Both the position numbers and the translations under genes were made by a program. A DNA stretch of 64,000 nt from Trochalopteron elliotii (lineage: Eukaryota > Chordata > Aves > Passeriformes > Leiothrichidae), in assembly GCA_024734555.1 (NCBI GenBank), contig JANPWX010000028.1, positions 2,453,158 through 2,517,157 on the forward strand, read 5' to 3'. Of this stretch, positions 10,885 through 21,320 are shown one piece after another. How positions within the stretch are numbered: position 1 is the first letter of the stretch; the number at the start of each line of letters is the position of its first letter. The notes under the pieces were generated by a model, which was given only the letters and a program-made list of their open reading frames with translations, was not told the origin of the DNA and searched no databases.

Positions 10885-13800
10885 CTGCAAGGCACAAGGT
10901 TAAAATCAATGAAGTTACTGAAGAACCCTGTTGTAGCTCGCTTTGATTGGAATTACCGTGGGAAAACCTCTCCTGTATCATTTGGAGCTTGAGATCAACC
11001 ACATTATGTAACAAATACTCTATTAAGCCTTTGTCAATGTAGTTATACAAGTAAACTTCTTTGCAGAAGACAACTTGGACAAATAAGAAGAATTGGTACT
11101 TAACTGATGCACCCAAATCCTAATCCATGCTTCACAGTAGCCCTTTCCAATAAGGTATATTCAGCATTTGAATAAAAGGGGCAGTAGGATGTGTTGCCTG
11201 AAATAGCTTCCAGTCTGTTGCATTAAATCACATTCTGTACTCATAATTAGGCTGGCTTTAGTTTAGCACACAGTGTTAATCCAAGCTCCTTGCCACAGGT
11301 TACGGCAGTTAGTTCTCACACTGGGCTAAGCAGAAAAGAATTCACATTCTCCTCTGTTCAAAGGACAAAGACAAGTGACACCTATTTTTCAGTTTCTGAA
11401 AGGAGGTTTAGAGATTCGAAGACTTCTTAGAAGAAACCTGTGCCAAACCCTCAACGTTTATCATCAGCTGAAATAATACATGAATATAGCTGTGAGATAA
11501 GAATCTAGGCAATCTGAGCAGAGCAAGACTGCTAAAATAAACTAAAAAACCCCTAAGGATTTCTTCCTTTTCCGCCTACAATAAACAGCTTTTCCCATGT
11601 CAATGTTCCCTGCATCTAATGAACATGAGAATTCCAGTAAAAACTGTGGTGAATTTAGTGCATTTCCAGGGGATTTGATGTCCTAATTACTGTGAAGTTG
11701 GAGCCAGAAACAAGCAAAGTAATGCACTTCAGAAAGATTAAACAGGTTCAAATAAAGACTAAGTTTAGTTTTACAGTGAAATGTTGGTCCTTGCTCCTCT
11801 TATTCTTGTGTATAACAAATCAACAAGAAGTTGCTAGAGGGCCAGAAACTTTAGATCTACTTTTAAGTGAACTATTGCTAGGGAAGGAACTGAATGAAGT
11901 TCATCTGCCTTTAACCCCACTATCTAAAACACACACCAGGCAAACTCTCAGGAAGTCTCACAAATAATTTTTAGAGCATTATTCACCAGAAGCTGGCATG
12001 TCTTTAAAAGCAGCAGGCTCCCAGCTTTCCCCAGGCAAAGACCAGAAATCAGAAAGATTATCATACCTACAAGAGCTTGCTTGTAAGGCAAAGTAGGCAC
12101 ACTTTATGTTCATCCTGAACTAGAATACCAACCCTGCTCTTGGCTATATAGAAGTGTTGTTTTGGAGGTTCAAAGCAGTTTCACTGTAATTCCAAGACTT
12201 AGTCCAGCAGAAGCATCATCTACATTGCCACTATGAAGAGGCCTTGGCACCTCAAGGGTCTGGATATACACTCAAATAGCCTCAGGCAAGACCTACAATG
12301 AAAAAAGCCCAAAATCCTCCAAAAGCTGAAGACTGTATGCTAAATCAATAGTATCTGAAATACTATTTTTGTCTCACTCAAAAGGACAAATAAAGGAACC
12401 CTCCATTCATTTACATTCAAAAATGTACACTGAATAAATTTTAATTTCAACGCTTGTTTGGAACTTGCTTTAATAGCTATTTCTCCCTCAGAGCCAAGTT
12501 AGGCTGTTCTGAGAGTGGATCTATAAACTGTTCCATCTTTTGGGGCTCATGCTGCTAAAAATTCCATGGGGGATTACCATAGCAAATACTGCTCGTGGGC
12601 CATTCCACAAATGACACTTATTTACTTCATAAGGAAAATTTTAGTGCACATTGCAGTTTTGCCTTTTAAAAATACTGTAGAAGGGGCTACAGTAAATCCA
12701 AACTCCAAACCACCTCTTTATAGCTGAGAATACTCAGATCTGGTTTTCAGCTGTACCCACTCCCTCAAAGTATGGATGAAGACAGCTTCTCCAGAACCTG
12801 AAGCATCAAGACAACCAAAAGAAACTTACTTCATGTTAAGAAATACCACAATACAATACCACAATTATAACTGTAGCTGCTAACAATTCCCAGGTGGATT
12901 TTGGATTTCTTAAACACAGTCTTTGTATTTTCCTCACCAATGTCAAAGGTTCATTATTCTTCCTGCACTGATAGCTTCCCAAATGCAGCAGACAAACAGA
13001 AAAATAAATTTCTGTATAAATTTGATCTTAAGTCTCAACAACACACATCAAACTTACATTTCTAGTGTGCTGTTTAGCTGCTCAAGGTTCAATGTGTTCT
13101 GGAGAAAAACTCTCCTGAAGAATGGAGATGCCTTGTCAAAAAGGTAAGATGGATGAGGGCCAGACTACCTCAGATGATCCCAAGAACCCGAAGACAAGAA
13201 ATTATGTTCTCCATCCTGAAGAAATTCCTGTGTATCAAAAATTGATGGGTTAAACATTGAAAGCTTACCCTGTAAGCTTTCCTAATCTTCATATCCCAGA
13301 AATACAGTTTTCATCAAAATCAATAAAACTATTCCTAGTTAGTAATAAAAACAGAAGAAAAAAAAGCTTAGAGACAACTTTTTGAATGAGGACAAGCACT
13401 TCCAAATGCATCAGCTTGCTCTGACATTCAGAGACTAAAAAGTACACTAAGAGCATATTCATCTACATATTGTCATGATGTGCCAGCAATCTTTCCACTC
13501 AGGCCAATGTTCAACCACAAGCAAGTATTCAGAGGTTCATTTTTTTCTTAATCTGCTGCATAATTACTCTTAAAGAAATCATTTGCCATGAAGTTCCCCA
13601 GTGTGTGTGTATATATATGTACACATAATATATATTATGCATACATAAATATATATATTTAAAATCTGACAACTAATATGTTGCAAAGGCACAGAAATCT
13701 AACTGCAACAGCTACACTGCAGCACTACACCTTGAGATCTAGAAATGCCTACAGCAGAGAAGGTTAGGAACAAGAAACCCAGGAGCAGGGAGAACATGTA

Positions 13801-14500
13801 ATGCAAAGATCAGGAAGAACTACCTCTATATAAAGTGCAGCAGCTGAAGTAACTTCAACTCCTCGTACGGACCCACTAAACAAGGAACCAAAGGACAGAG
13901 ATTTGAGAGCCGTAAATGGATAAAGTAGCAGCACAGGTTGGTGGTAAGATGCCACGTCTAACGCACTGAAAAATATTCACTGATAATAAAAAGAAATAAC
14001 AGCATCCAGTCTCGAAATACTGTATTTGCTGTATTACACTACTTGTTTTATTTATGTCCTCTATGGAGGAGACGTAAAATGACACCTGTTTCCGAAGCAT
14101 CTACCCAGATTTTAAAAAATACAATCTATAAAAATGCATAATCTTTCTTCTGTTTTGTTTACAAGTCCTAAATCAGGATTTTTTTAAAAGGAAAACAAAA
14201 ACTCCCAACACTAAGAAAAAGTGCCGTCGATTTAGAAAACATAGCAACACTAGCGAAAAAATTAAATAGAAGAATATTAAATTTTAACATAAGACACGGA
14301 AAGGCTAACACTCCAAGATGCAAAATAGGGCTAAGTAAGAGAGAGACTGAACAGCAGCGGAGGAGCTGAGGCAATGTAGCATAAACAAAGACCGTGAAGC
14401 AGCGAAGGAGGTGAGAAAATGCAACCAAATTTCCTCGCCCTCAGGGTGGAAGCCCAGCGACGCCGCAGCCCCAGAGCTACCGAGGAGCCCGGCCCAGCTC
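10885..14500 (-). other. TTK: TTK intron 1 and 5' region
   Basis: Sequence between the start-codon exon and the CpG island. It includes exon 2's acceptor and polypyrimidine tract, a TG/TA simple repeat (13601-13660), and otherwise AT-rich DNA with no recognised repeat or exon. The intron's exact 5' boundary depends on which donor in the CpG island is used. Confidence 0.65.
13601..13660. repeat. TG/TA compound microsatellite
   Basis: A run of GTGTGTGTGT passes into ATATATATGTACACATAATA and further TA-rich sequence. It is likely to be length-variable. Confidence 0.85.
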
Positions 14501-14713
14501 CGCCGCGGCCTCACCGCAAACCAGCACCCCCCGGCCCCCTCACCCACCTTCCCTCACTCCGCTGCTCCCCGGCCCGCTGCCTTCACTCTCGCCGTCTTTC
14601 CCGGCCCAGCCCGGCTGCCTTCACCGAGGCCGCCCTGACCGCCGCCCGGCCGCCCTCACCGAGGCCGCCACCGCTGCGGGGCCGGGGCGCGGCTCCCTAG
14701 GTAAGATAGGCAG

Positions 14714-15090
14714 NNNNNNNNNNNNNNNNNNNNNNNNNNNNNNNNNNNNNNNNNNNNNNNNNNNNNNNNNNNNNNNNNNNNNNNNNNNNNNNNNNNNNNN
14801 NNNNNNNNNNNNNNNNNNNNNNNNNNNNNNNNNNNNNNNNNNNNNNNNNNNNNNNNNNNNNNNNNNNNNNNNNNNNNNNNNNNNNNNNNNNNNNNNNNNN
14901 NNNNNNNNNNNNNNNNNNNNNNNNNNNNNNNNNNNNNNNNNNNNNNNNNNNNNNNNNNNNNNNNNNNNNNNNNNNNNNNNNNNNNNNNNNNNNNNNNNNN
15001 NNNNNNNNNNNNNNNNNNNNNNNNNNNNNNNNNNNNNNNNNNNNNNNNNNNNNNNNNNNNNNNNNNNNNNNNNNNNNNNNNNNNNNNNNN
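14714..15090. other. Assembly gap (377 N)
   Basis: A run of undetermined bases inside the TTK CpG island. Very GC-rich avian promoters are often lost from short-read assemblies. Apparent long open frames across it are artefacts. Confidence 0.99.
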
Positions 15091-15105
15091 GCGGGCCGCC
15101 CGCCC

Positions 15106-15110
15106 ATTGG
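15106..15110 (-). promoter_or_regulatory. CCAAT box (NF-Y type)
   Basis: The TTK-sense strand reads GGCCAATGGGCGG, a good NF-Y site next to a GC-rich Sp1-like stretch. CCAAT boxes are typical of mitotic gene promoters. Functional use is inferred. Confidence 0.5.
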
Positions 15111-15178
15111 CCGGTGTCCGGGCTGTGCGCGGCGGCCGCGGGTCTCAGCGCCCTGCGGGGCCCGAGCGGAGGGGCGGG

Positions 15179-15189
15179 TGCGCAGGCGC
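15179..15189. promoter_or_regulatory. NRF1-like palindrome
   Basis: TGCGCAGGCGC differs by one central base from the NRF1 consensus TGCGCATGCGC. It lies about 70 bases upstream of the CCAAT box in the TTK direction. This is motif evidence only. Confidence 0.45.
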
Positions 15190-15310
15190 GCTGGGGAGGT
15201 CGCGGCCCGCTCCTGGTTAGGGATGGGGAGCGCGGCAGTGCTGGCGTCCTTAAATGATGTACCTGAAAATGCTTTCCTCGTTTGGCCATAGCCGGTTATA
15301 GTTTGAAGCT

Positions 15311-18180
15311 TCATTTAGGCGTAACGGAATAGCTGGGCTGTGTGTCCAGCTCCTTAAGATTACATCTTCCCTCTTCGTTTTCCTCCGAGGGATCCTCCAT
15401 AAGCCGATCCCGTATCTGCAGTGTGCCTAAGGCTGCTAAAAGCAGCTCCTTCTCTCAGCTGTCCCGTTCTTGGATTATAGTAATGCAAACACACTAAGCA
15501 GAACAGTTCAACCGCTCGGTTTGCATTCTGGGTGTACGCAATAATTTGTGTTTTTGCAGCTCTATGGTTCTGATGCTTACAATGTATTCAATATTATGCT
15601 TATTATATCTTCAAGATTGATAGCACATTATAAAAATCAGATGTGTATTTATGCCTTATTAAGCTAATCATTTGCTTGCCATAGACATCACACATAATGT
15701 CTAATAAGAAGATACCTACACTGGCCTTTCATTCAAATTTATCTCATTCTTCTTTATTCATGTACATTTTAAGTATCTCATCTCATTTAATCTAGTGATG
15801 CAGGCTCAGTCTACACTCAACAAAAAGATTTCAACAAGGAAATTTAGTCCAAACACCATTTTTAGGATATGACAGATAATCCCATGGAGGTCCCTGTGTT
15901 TCTCTACTAAATAAAGAGCAATTCTAATTCACCGCTAAAAATAAGTGAAATTATATTTTTTGGCATTGCCTTACTTCTCCTTGCATATACACATTTTTGG
16001 TGGGTTTGTTGGGTTTATTGCATTGGTGGTCTTAAATTCCGCCAGAATCCAAATCTAGTGAAAATGTAAAGAAACAACACAAGTTGCCTGAATCTGCTCT
16101 GCATCTGGCTTCACTTGAGGGACATAGAGATAATTTTATTAGCAGGAATTTTGATGGGTGTTAAAGGAGAGGAAAGCTGTATTCTTCTAGTAAGTGAATA
16201 ATGTCATAAGGAGCTGTTATTTAATTTCTGTAGCTGTGACAAGAAATCTTGATACCATATAGATTCCTGGCAAAACCAAAATGAGTAGGACAAAGAAGAT
16301 GGGATAGATCTTGGGGGAAACAAAAAAAAAAAAAAGAGAAAAAAAAAGTCAGAGAAAGGCTGTAATACTCATAGAAAAAAAAAAAAAAAAGAACCTCCAT
16401 TTAGTATTTTTCAACAAAACATAAAATATGCATGGGTTTTGAATGGTTGGTAGAACCATTCTTTATTTGCTTATAAATGTTTATGCTTCTCATTTTATTT
16501 AATATAAAGTGATAGATGCATAGGGGATTTAAGAGGTATACGAACTGAAGTCTCCACTTAAAGGTAATTTTACTTTGAGTGACAGAAGTGAATTGTGAAT
16601 TGCAAAAACAAGTACTAGACTGGATAAGAACCAAAAGGAGACAAAGGTCAGTCACTGTCAGAGGAATCTTGTTTGACTGTTTTAAATAACTCATCATATG
16701 GTAGGATGTCATATCAGTTTGGATAATAGTATTGCAAATCTAAACGTAGCAAAAGTACAGGTGAGTCACGAAGGATTTTTCAAATGTTGGTAAAATCTTT
16801 ATACCACACTGTGGTGTTTTCTGTGATAGATGTAAGAGAGAGAGCTTCCTCTTGAAAATTTGGCATCCTCTCAATTTGGAACTTGAGGTTTAATGTCTGA
16901 AGCCTATGAAGGGCATACCTAAATGAAAAAAAAAAGGTAGATCTTTGGTTGCAACTGTTATTCAGTGTAGCTGATTTGGTGGAAAGTGCATTTGGAGAAA
17001 GCTTTGCTGAGTATTTCATGGACACCATCTACTGAGAGTATCTGGACTGTTCCTGACTCCCAATGCATTGTTACAACCTATGGATGTCCATGAGAAGAAG
17101 CCAACAAATATTCTAGATGGCAGAGTCACCTCAACAACTGAGTTGTTCTGAAAGCAATGAGTAAGTAAAAACTACTAAGATTTTGAGCAGCAGAAATAAT
17201 CACCAGATGTCTAATATTCCCAGTCTTCCTACGTGTTATGTTTCCATGACATACTACCTATTTGTCACTACTAACTACTTTGAGATTTATGTGCAATTTT
17301 TTTTGTTGTTTTTGTGTATCAGTGGATCTTATCCCATTGCATTTCTTCAGTTACAGATTGGATGCACTCTTTGTGACTGAACTTGAAAAGTAACTTTTTT
17401 TCTATATCAATGGGCATATTCAGTCAATAAAATAATGAGAACCATTGCTCTTTTGTGCTTCTTTGTGTTGTCTGATTCCAGTTTCTGCTGGAGTTCTATA
17501 AAATGCACAGTTTTTCATGCACATAAAATACTGATGTAGAAACTGGCTAATCAACAGATTTCAAAAAGGAAGTGTCAATAAGAAGTGTTCAAGCTGTTCG
17601 TGTCAGGAAGGATACCTCAGGGATTGGCTGTGACAGTGATGTGTGTATTATATTGGTGATTTTAAATTTTTGCTGATTAACTTGATACAAAGATGGTGTT
17701 GAGGCAGCAGGCAAATGATCGGGCTCTTGACTAGGGCCTGGATGGAGGTTAGGCTGACTCAGGAGGGGTGGAAATATAGAGAATGTAATGAGAAATTGCT
17801 CAGCATAGCATTGTAAGCAGCTGATGAAAGCCACAGCTCAAACTGTGAAAGTTGGCTGGATCTTACTTCTTGCTATGGAGTAGTTGTGTGAGGGACAGCC
17901 AAACTTCACAGGTATTTGAAGTGGAATATTTTGAAAAGGTCATTCTTCATGTCGCAGGATCATACACCACAAAGAGCACCTACATAAGCACATCAAGAAT
18001 ACCACCACCACAAAAGTATGAGATCACTTGGGCAACAGTGCCAGCCATATCAGATGTGAATGTAGATTTATCAAAACTGGGACCAGTGGAAAGAAATGAA
18101 TTAGAGGTGGGTTCTGTATGGAGGAGACTGAGACAGAGAAAAACAGGTGCAATACTCAGTCATGTCCCTAAGTGCTGCAT
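15311..18180. other. Intergenic, no gene seen
   Basis: AT-rich sequence between the TTK island and the first LTR. It contains two A-rich tracts (16322-16348 and 16375-16390). No exon with a recognisable product and no identified mobile element were seen. Confidence 0.65.
16322..16390. repeat. Two poly-A tracts
   Basis: Two A-rich runs of about 27 and 16 bases are separated by about 26 bases. They could mark the tail of an old retroposed sequence, but no body is recognisable beside them. Confidence 0.7.
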
Positions 18181-18790
18181 TGTCCTCATTTTGGCTGACA
18201 TAGAGTTAATTCCTTTCCTTATAGCTGGTAAAGTGCTGTGTTTCAGATTTAGTAGGAAAATCGTGTGGATAGCACCCTGATGTTTTGTTTGTTGCTCAGA
18301 AGTGCTTACCCTAAGTAAAGGTGTTTTCAGTTTCTCATACTCTGCCAGAAAGGAGCAGCACAAAAAGCTGGGAGGGAGCATGAGCAGGACAGCTGAGCTG
18401 AACTGGCCAAAGGGATATCCCATATCTAAGAACATCATGCCCTGTATATAAACTGGGAGGAGCTGGCTGGAAGGGCTTCATCCCCGCTCGGGGATGGGAC
18501 AGGCATTGGTCAGCAGGTGGTGAGCAATTGTATTGTGCATCACTTTGTCCTCTTGGGTTTTATTTCTCTCTGGTTTATTTTTGTATCCTTTTTTGCATTA
18601 CATTTATATTGTTATTTTTATTTTATTTTACTTAAATTATTAAACTCTATATATCTCAGTTAAACCCATGGTTTAACTTTACTTTTTTTTAAAAAAAAAA
18701 AGTTAACCTTTTTTTTTTCCTGATTCTCCTCCTCGTACTACCAGTGGTGGGGTGGGGAGCAGTGAGAGATGCTGTGGTTAAACCATAACA
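18181..18790 (+). mobile_element. Endogenous retrovirus LTR (ERVL-like, avian)
   Basis: A 610-base stretch begins TGTCCTCATTTTGGC and ends AAACCATAACA, so it has the TG...CA ends of an LTR. A TATA-like TATATAAACTGGG near 18447-18460 would give the U3/R boundary in plus orientation, and T-rich DNA with ATTAAA follows. The layout is that of an LTR family I recall as common in bird genomes. It is followed directly by decayed retroviral sequence on the same strand, so it is the 5' LTR of a partial provirus. Family name is tentative. Confidence 0.8.
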
Positions 18791-20446
18791 GTCCTTAACA
18801 GTTCTTTTTGGCTCCCAGTATGGGACATGATGTCTTGAGATAATGACAAATCTTACTAGAATGTGTTAGAACAATTTTATTATAAGCATTTGTTATACTA
18901 GTTTAACAGTCACTAGGCACAATATTGATTTATTTGCTCTCAAAGTTGGTGTGCTTGTTCTTTCAGTTGTGCCATGTCATACCTTACTTGCAGTATCTTA
19001 CCCATAGGAACTGGGCTAAAGTTATCACATTGGTGTACTTCTATTACATTGCTATAACACTGGGTTATGGTATGACAGAATTGCTGGTCATGAAACAAAT
19101 CTAGTATTTGTACTCAGTGTTGTTGTGACCACTGTACTTTGGGAGCCATCTATTGGAAACTATTAAGAATGATAACTTTTTTACCTACCAAGCACTGTTC
19201 ATCACTGTTCAGCACTCTGCAGGGAAGAAAAAGTCTCTGGATCAGAGAACAAAACAACAGGCGCTGTGGTTACCCCAGCCCTGGGGACAGACACCATGGC
19301 TAATCCAACTCCCTTGACAAGCACTGCAGCTGAGAGGCATGGATACATGGGTTGCAGAGAAAAGCAATCACAAATGGGGATTATTCCAGGAAAATTGCTG
19401 CTTGAGTCTTCAGTGGGCAGTTCCCCAGTCAGAGTGGAAGGGTTGGTCTTACTTCTGATCCTATGGAAATTAATTCTGATTTTACAAGTCAATAGAGATG
19501 TCTATGACCAGTACTAGAGGGGCCCTGACTGCAAACAGGTGAAAGAAGGGGACAGCCTGGTTTACTGGACTATGTGGATCCCAATGACCTCGTACATCAG
19601 ATCCACAGGCTCTAGTAAATACCAGTGCACAGTGCACCCTAATACTATCAGATTACAAAGAGGCAGAATCCACCTGTATTTCTGGAGTAATGGGAGATCA
19701 CAGTATTTATCTGTATTGAAGATTGAATTAAGTCTGACTGAGAATGAATGGCAAATCCCCCCTCTGTGACTGGGCCAGATGCTCCATGCATCCGCCCAGT
19801 AGACATCTCTGGAGAGGGTATTTCAAAGATCTAAAAGAGTGTTGGTGAGCTTTCAGTATAGCTGCCGTGGAGAAGGAGGAAATTAAGCAGCTGTCTACCT
19901 TGCCAGGTCTCTCAGAGGAACCTTCTGTTGTGGCATTGCTGAAGGCTGAAGAGCAGCAGGTGCTGATTCCTACCACTGCAGTGTATTGGCAGTGTATTAT
20001 CACACCAACTGAGACTCCCTGATTCCCATCCATGAGCTGATTCATAAACTGGAGAGCCAAGGAGTGATCAGCAGGACTCACACTTTAATAGTCCCATATG
20101 GACAGTGTGAAAGTCTAACAGAGAAAGGAGATGAACAATAGACTATCATGGCCTGAATGAAGTCATGCCACCACTCAGTGCTGCCATACTGGACATGCTG
20201 GAACTTCAACACAAGCTGGAGTCAAAAGCAGCCAACAAGCATATCACAATTGACATTGCTAATGTGTTTTTCTCAGTGCTTTGGAAGCAGAGTGCGGGAC
20301 ACTGCTCGGGGGGCATCCAGAACACCTGGGATTGGCTGTCCTGGGAGTGGAACTACAGCCCTACCATCTGCCACAGCATGATTCACACTGCACTGGAGCT
20401 CCAGAACACCTGGAGTACATGGATGATAAATAATTGAAATTATTGC
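18791..20446 (+). pseudogene. Decayed ERVL-like provirus internal region (pro/pol remnants)
   Basis: Downstream of the LTR, short open pieces in changing frames resemble retroviral protease-like sequence (about 19540-19770), the beginning of pol (about 19860-20060) and reverse transcriptase (20165-20437). The last piece retains IDIANVFFS, which corresponds to RT motif A with its aspartate, and YSPTICH just before motif B. The YxDD catalytic box is missing because the element stops where a minus-strand CR1 begins. Stops and frameshifts between the pieces make it non-functional. No recognisable gag, envelope or 3' LTR was found. 18800-19500 is unassigned internal sequence. Confidence 0.72.
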
Positions 20447-20728
20447 AAGTGGCTTGGTGAGCACCTCTGCCACCTCCCTCAGTATCCTTGTGTGGATCCC
20501 ATCTGGCCCTGTAGACTTGTGAGTGTCTGTTTGGTGTAGCAGGTTGCTGTTTCCCCTTGGATTACAGGGGCATCGTTCTGCTCCTGGTTCCGGTGTTCCA
20601 GCTCAGGGGGCTGGGTACCAAGAGAACAACTGGTTTTACTATTGCAGACTGAAGCAAAGGAGTCATTTAGTACCTCAGCCTTTTCCTTAGCCCTTGTCAC
20701 TATGTTCCCCCTGCATCTAGTAAAGGAT
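20447..20728 (-). mobile_element. Older CR1 LINE, minus strand, part 1
   Basis: On the minus strand the translation contains KAEVLNDSFASV, KTSCSLGTQPPELE and APVIQGE, typical of CR1 ORF2. It contains stops. It abuts the decayed provirus on the left and is interrupted on the right by a plus-strand CR1, resuming at about 20946. Confidence 0.88.
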
Positions 20729-20945
20729 GGAAAACAAGAGGAAGGACTTCTTTACTGTGTGGATGACCACCACTGGAACACATTTCCCAGAGAGGTTGTG
20801 GAGTCTACTTCACCAGAGATACTCAGGACCCATCTGGATGCAATCCTGTGTAAAGTACTCTAGGATGACCCTTCTTGAGCAGAGAGGTTGGACCAGATGA
20901 TCCACTGTGGTTCCTTCCAACTTTGTCCATTCTGTGAGATTCTTT
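20729..20945 (+). mobile_element. Younger CR1 3' end inserted in older CR1
   Basis: The 3' end of a CR1 in plus orientation: GGACTTCTTTACTGTG, then CCCAGAGAGGTTGTGGAGTC and the end repeat ATTCTGTGAGATTCTTTG. It is short and 5'-truncated. The minus-strand CR1 sequence on both sides is continuous when it is removed, so it inserted later. Boundaries are accurate to about ten bases. Confidence 0.88.
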
Positions 20946-21320
20946 GATATTCTCCTCAGCCCTCCTTTTGTCAGTATATTTATAGAAACATATTTTATTG
21001 TCTTTTATGTCAGTAGCCAGATTAAGTTCTTCTAATTGGGCTCTGGCTTTCTAATTTTCTCCCTGCATAACCCTGTGACATCCCTGTAGTCTTTCCTAGC
21101 TGCCTGTTCTTCTTTCAAAGGTGATCAACTCTCTTTTTTACCCTGAGTTCCAGCCAAAGCTCTCTGTTCTGCCTGGCCAGATTTCTCTGCTGGCTCATCT
21201 TTTGGCACATGGGAATGGCCTGCTCCTACGCCTATAAGAGTTCCTCCTTGAAGAATGTCCAACCATCCTGGACTCCTTTGCCCTCAGGACTTCTCTCAGG
21301 GGATTCTGTAAACCAGGTTG
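20946..21320 (-). mobile_element. Older CR1 LINE, minus strand, part 2
   Basis: Continues the CR1 that begins at 20447. On the plus strand it shows landmarks typical of inverted CR1, such as TTTATAGAAACAT, TCTCCCTGCATAACC, CCAGCCAAAGCTCTCTGTTC and TTGAAGAATGTCCA. It ends near the CCAGGTTGAC stretch. Confidence 0.85.

Larger units (their letters stand above)
14400..15310. promoter_or_regulatory. TTK: CpG island, TTK promoter and untranslated exon 1
   Basis: GC and CpG content rise sharply from about 14440 and fall after about 15250, with a 377-base gap in the middle. The island sits 3.5 kb upstream of the TTK start-codon exon, so the noncoding first exon should lie here. On the minus strand several GGTGAG-type donors (around 14512, 14544 and 14660) could end it; I cannot tell which is used. 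Upstream of the gap, on the TTK-sense strand, are a CCAAT box (15106-15110) and an NRF1-like palindrome (15179-15189). The start site is probably in or just left of the gap. Housekeeping and cell-cycle promoters of this kind often fire in both directions. Confidence 0.75.

Noticed and set aside
14411..14700. Proline- and arginine-rich plus-strand frames in the TTK island
   Set aside because: GC-rich DNA produces long low-complexity frames by chance. There is no recognisable domain.
14621..15314. Two long minus-strand frames of over 200 codons at the TTK island
   Set aside because: More than half of each is translated from undetermined bases in the gap, so their length is meaningless.
18160..18438. 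Minus-strand 92-codon frame
   Set aside because: It lies within the LTR and on its opposite strand, so it is a chance frame.
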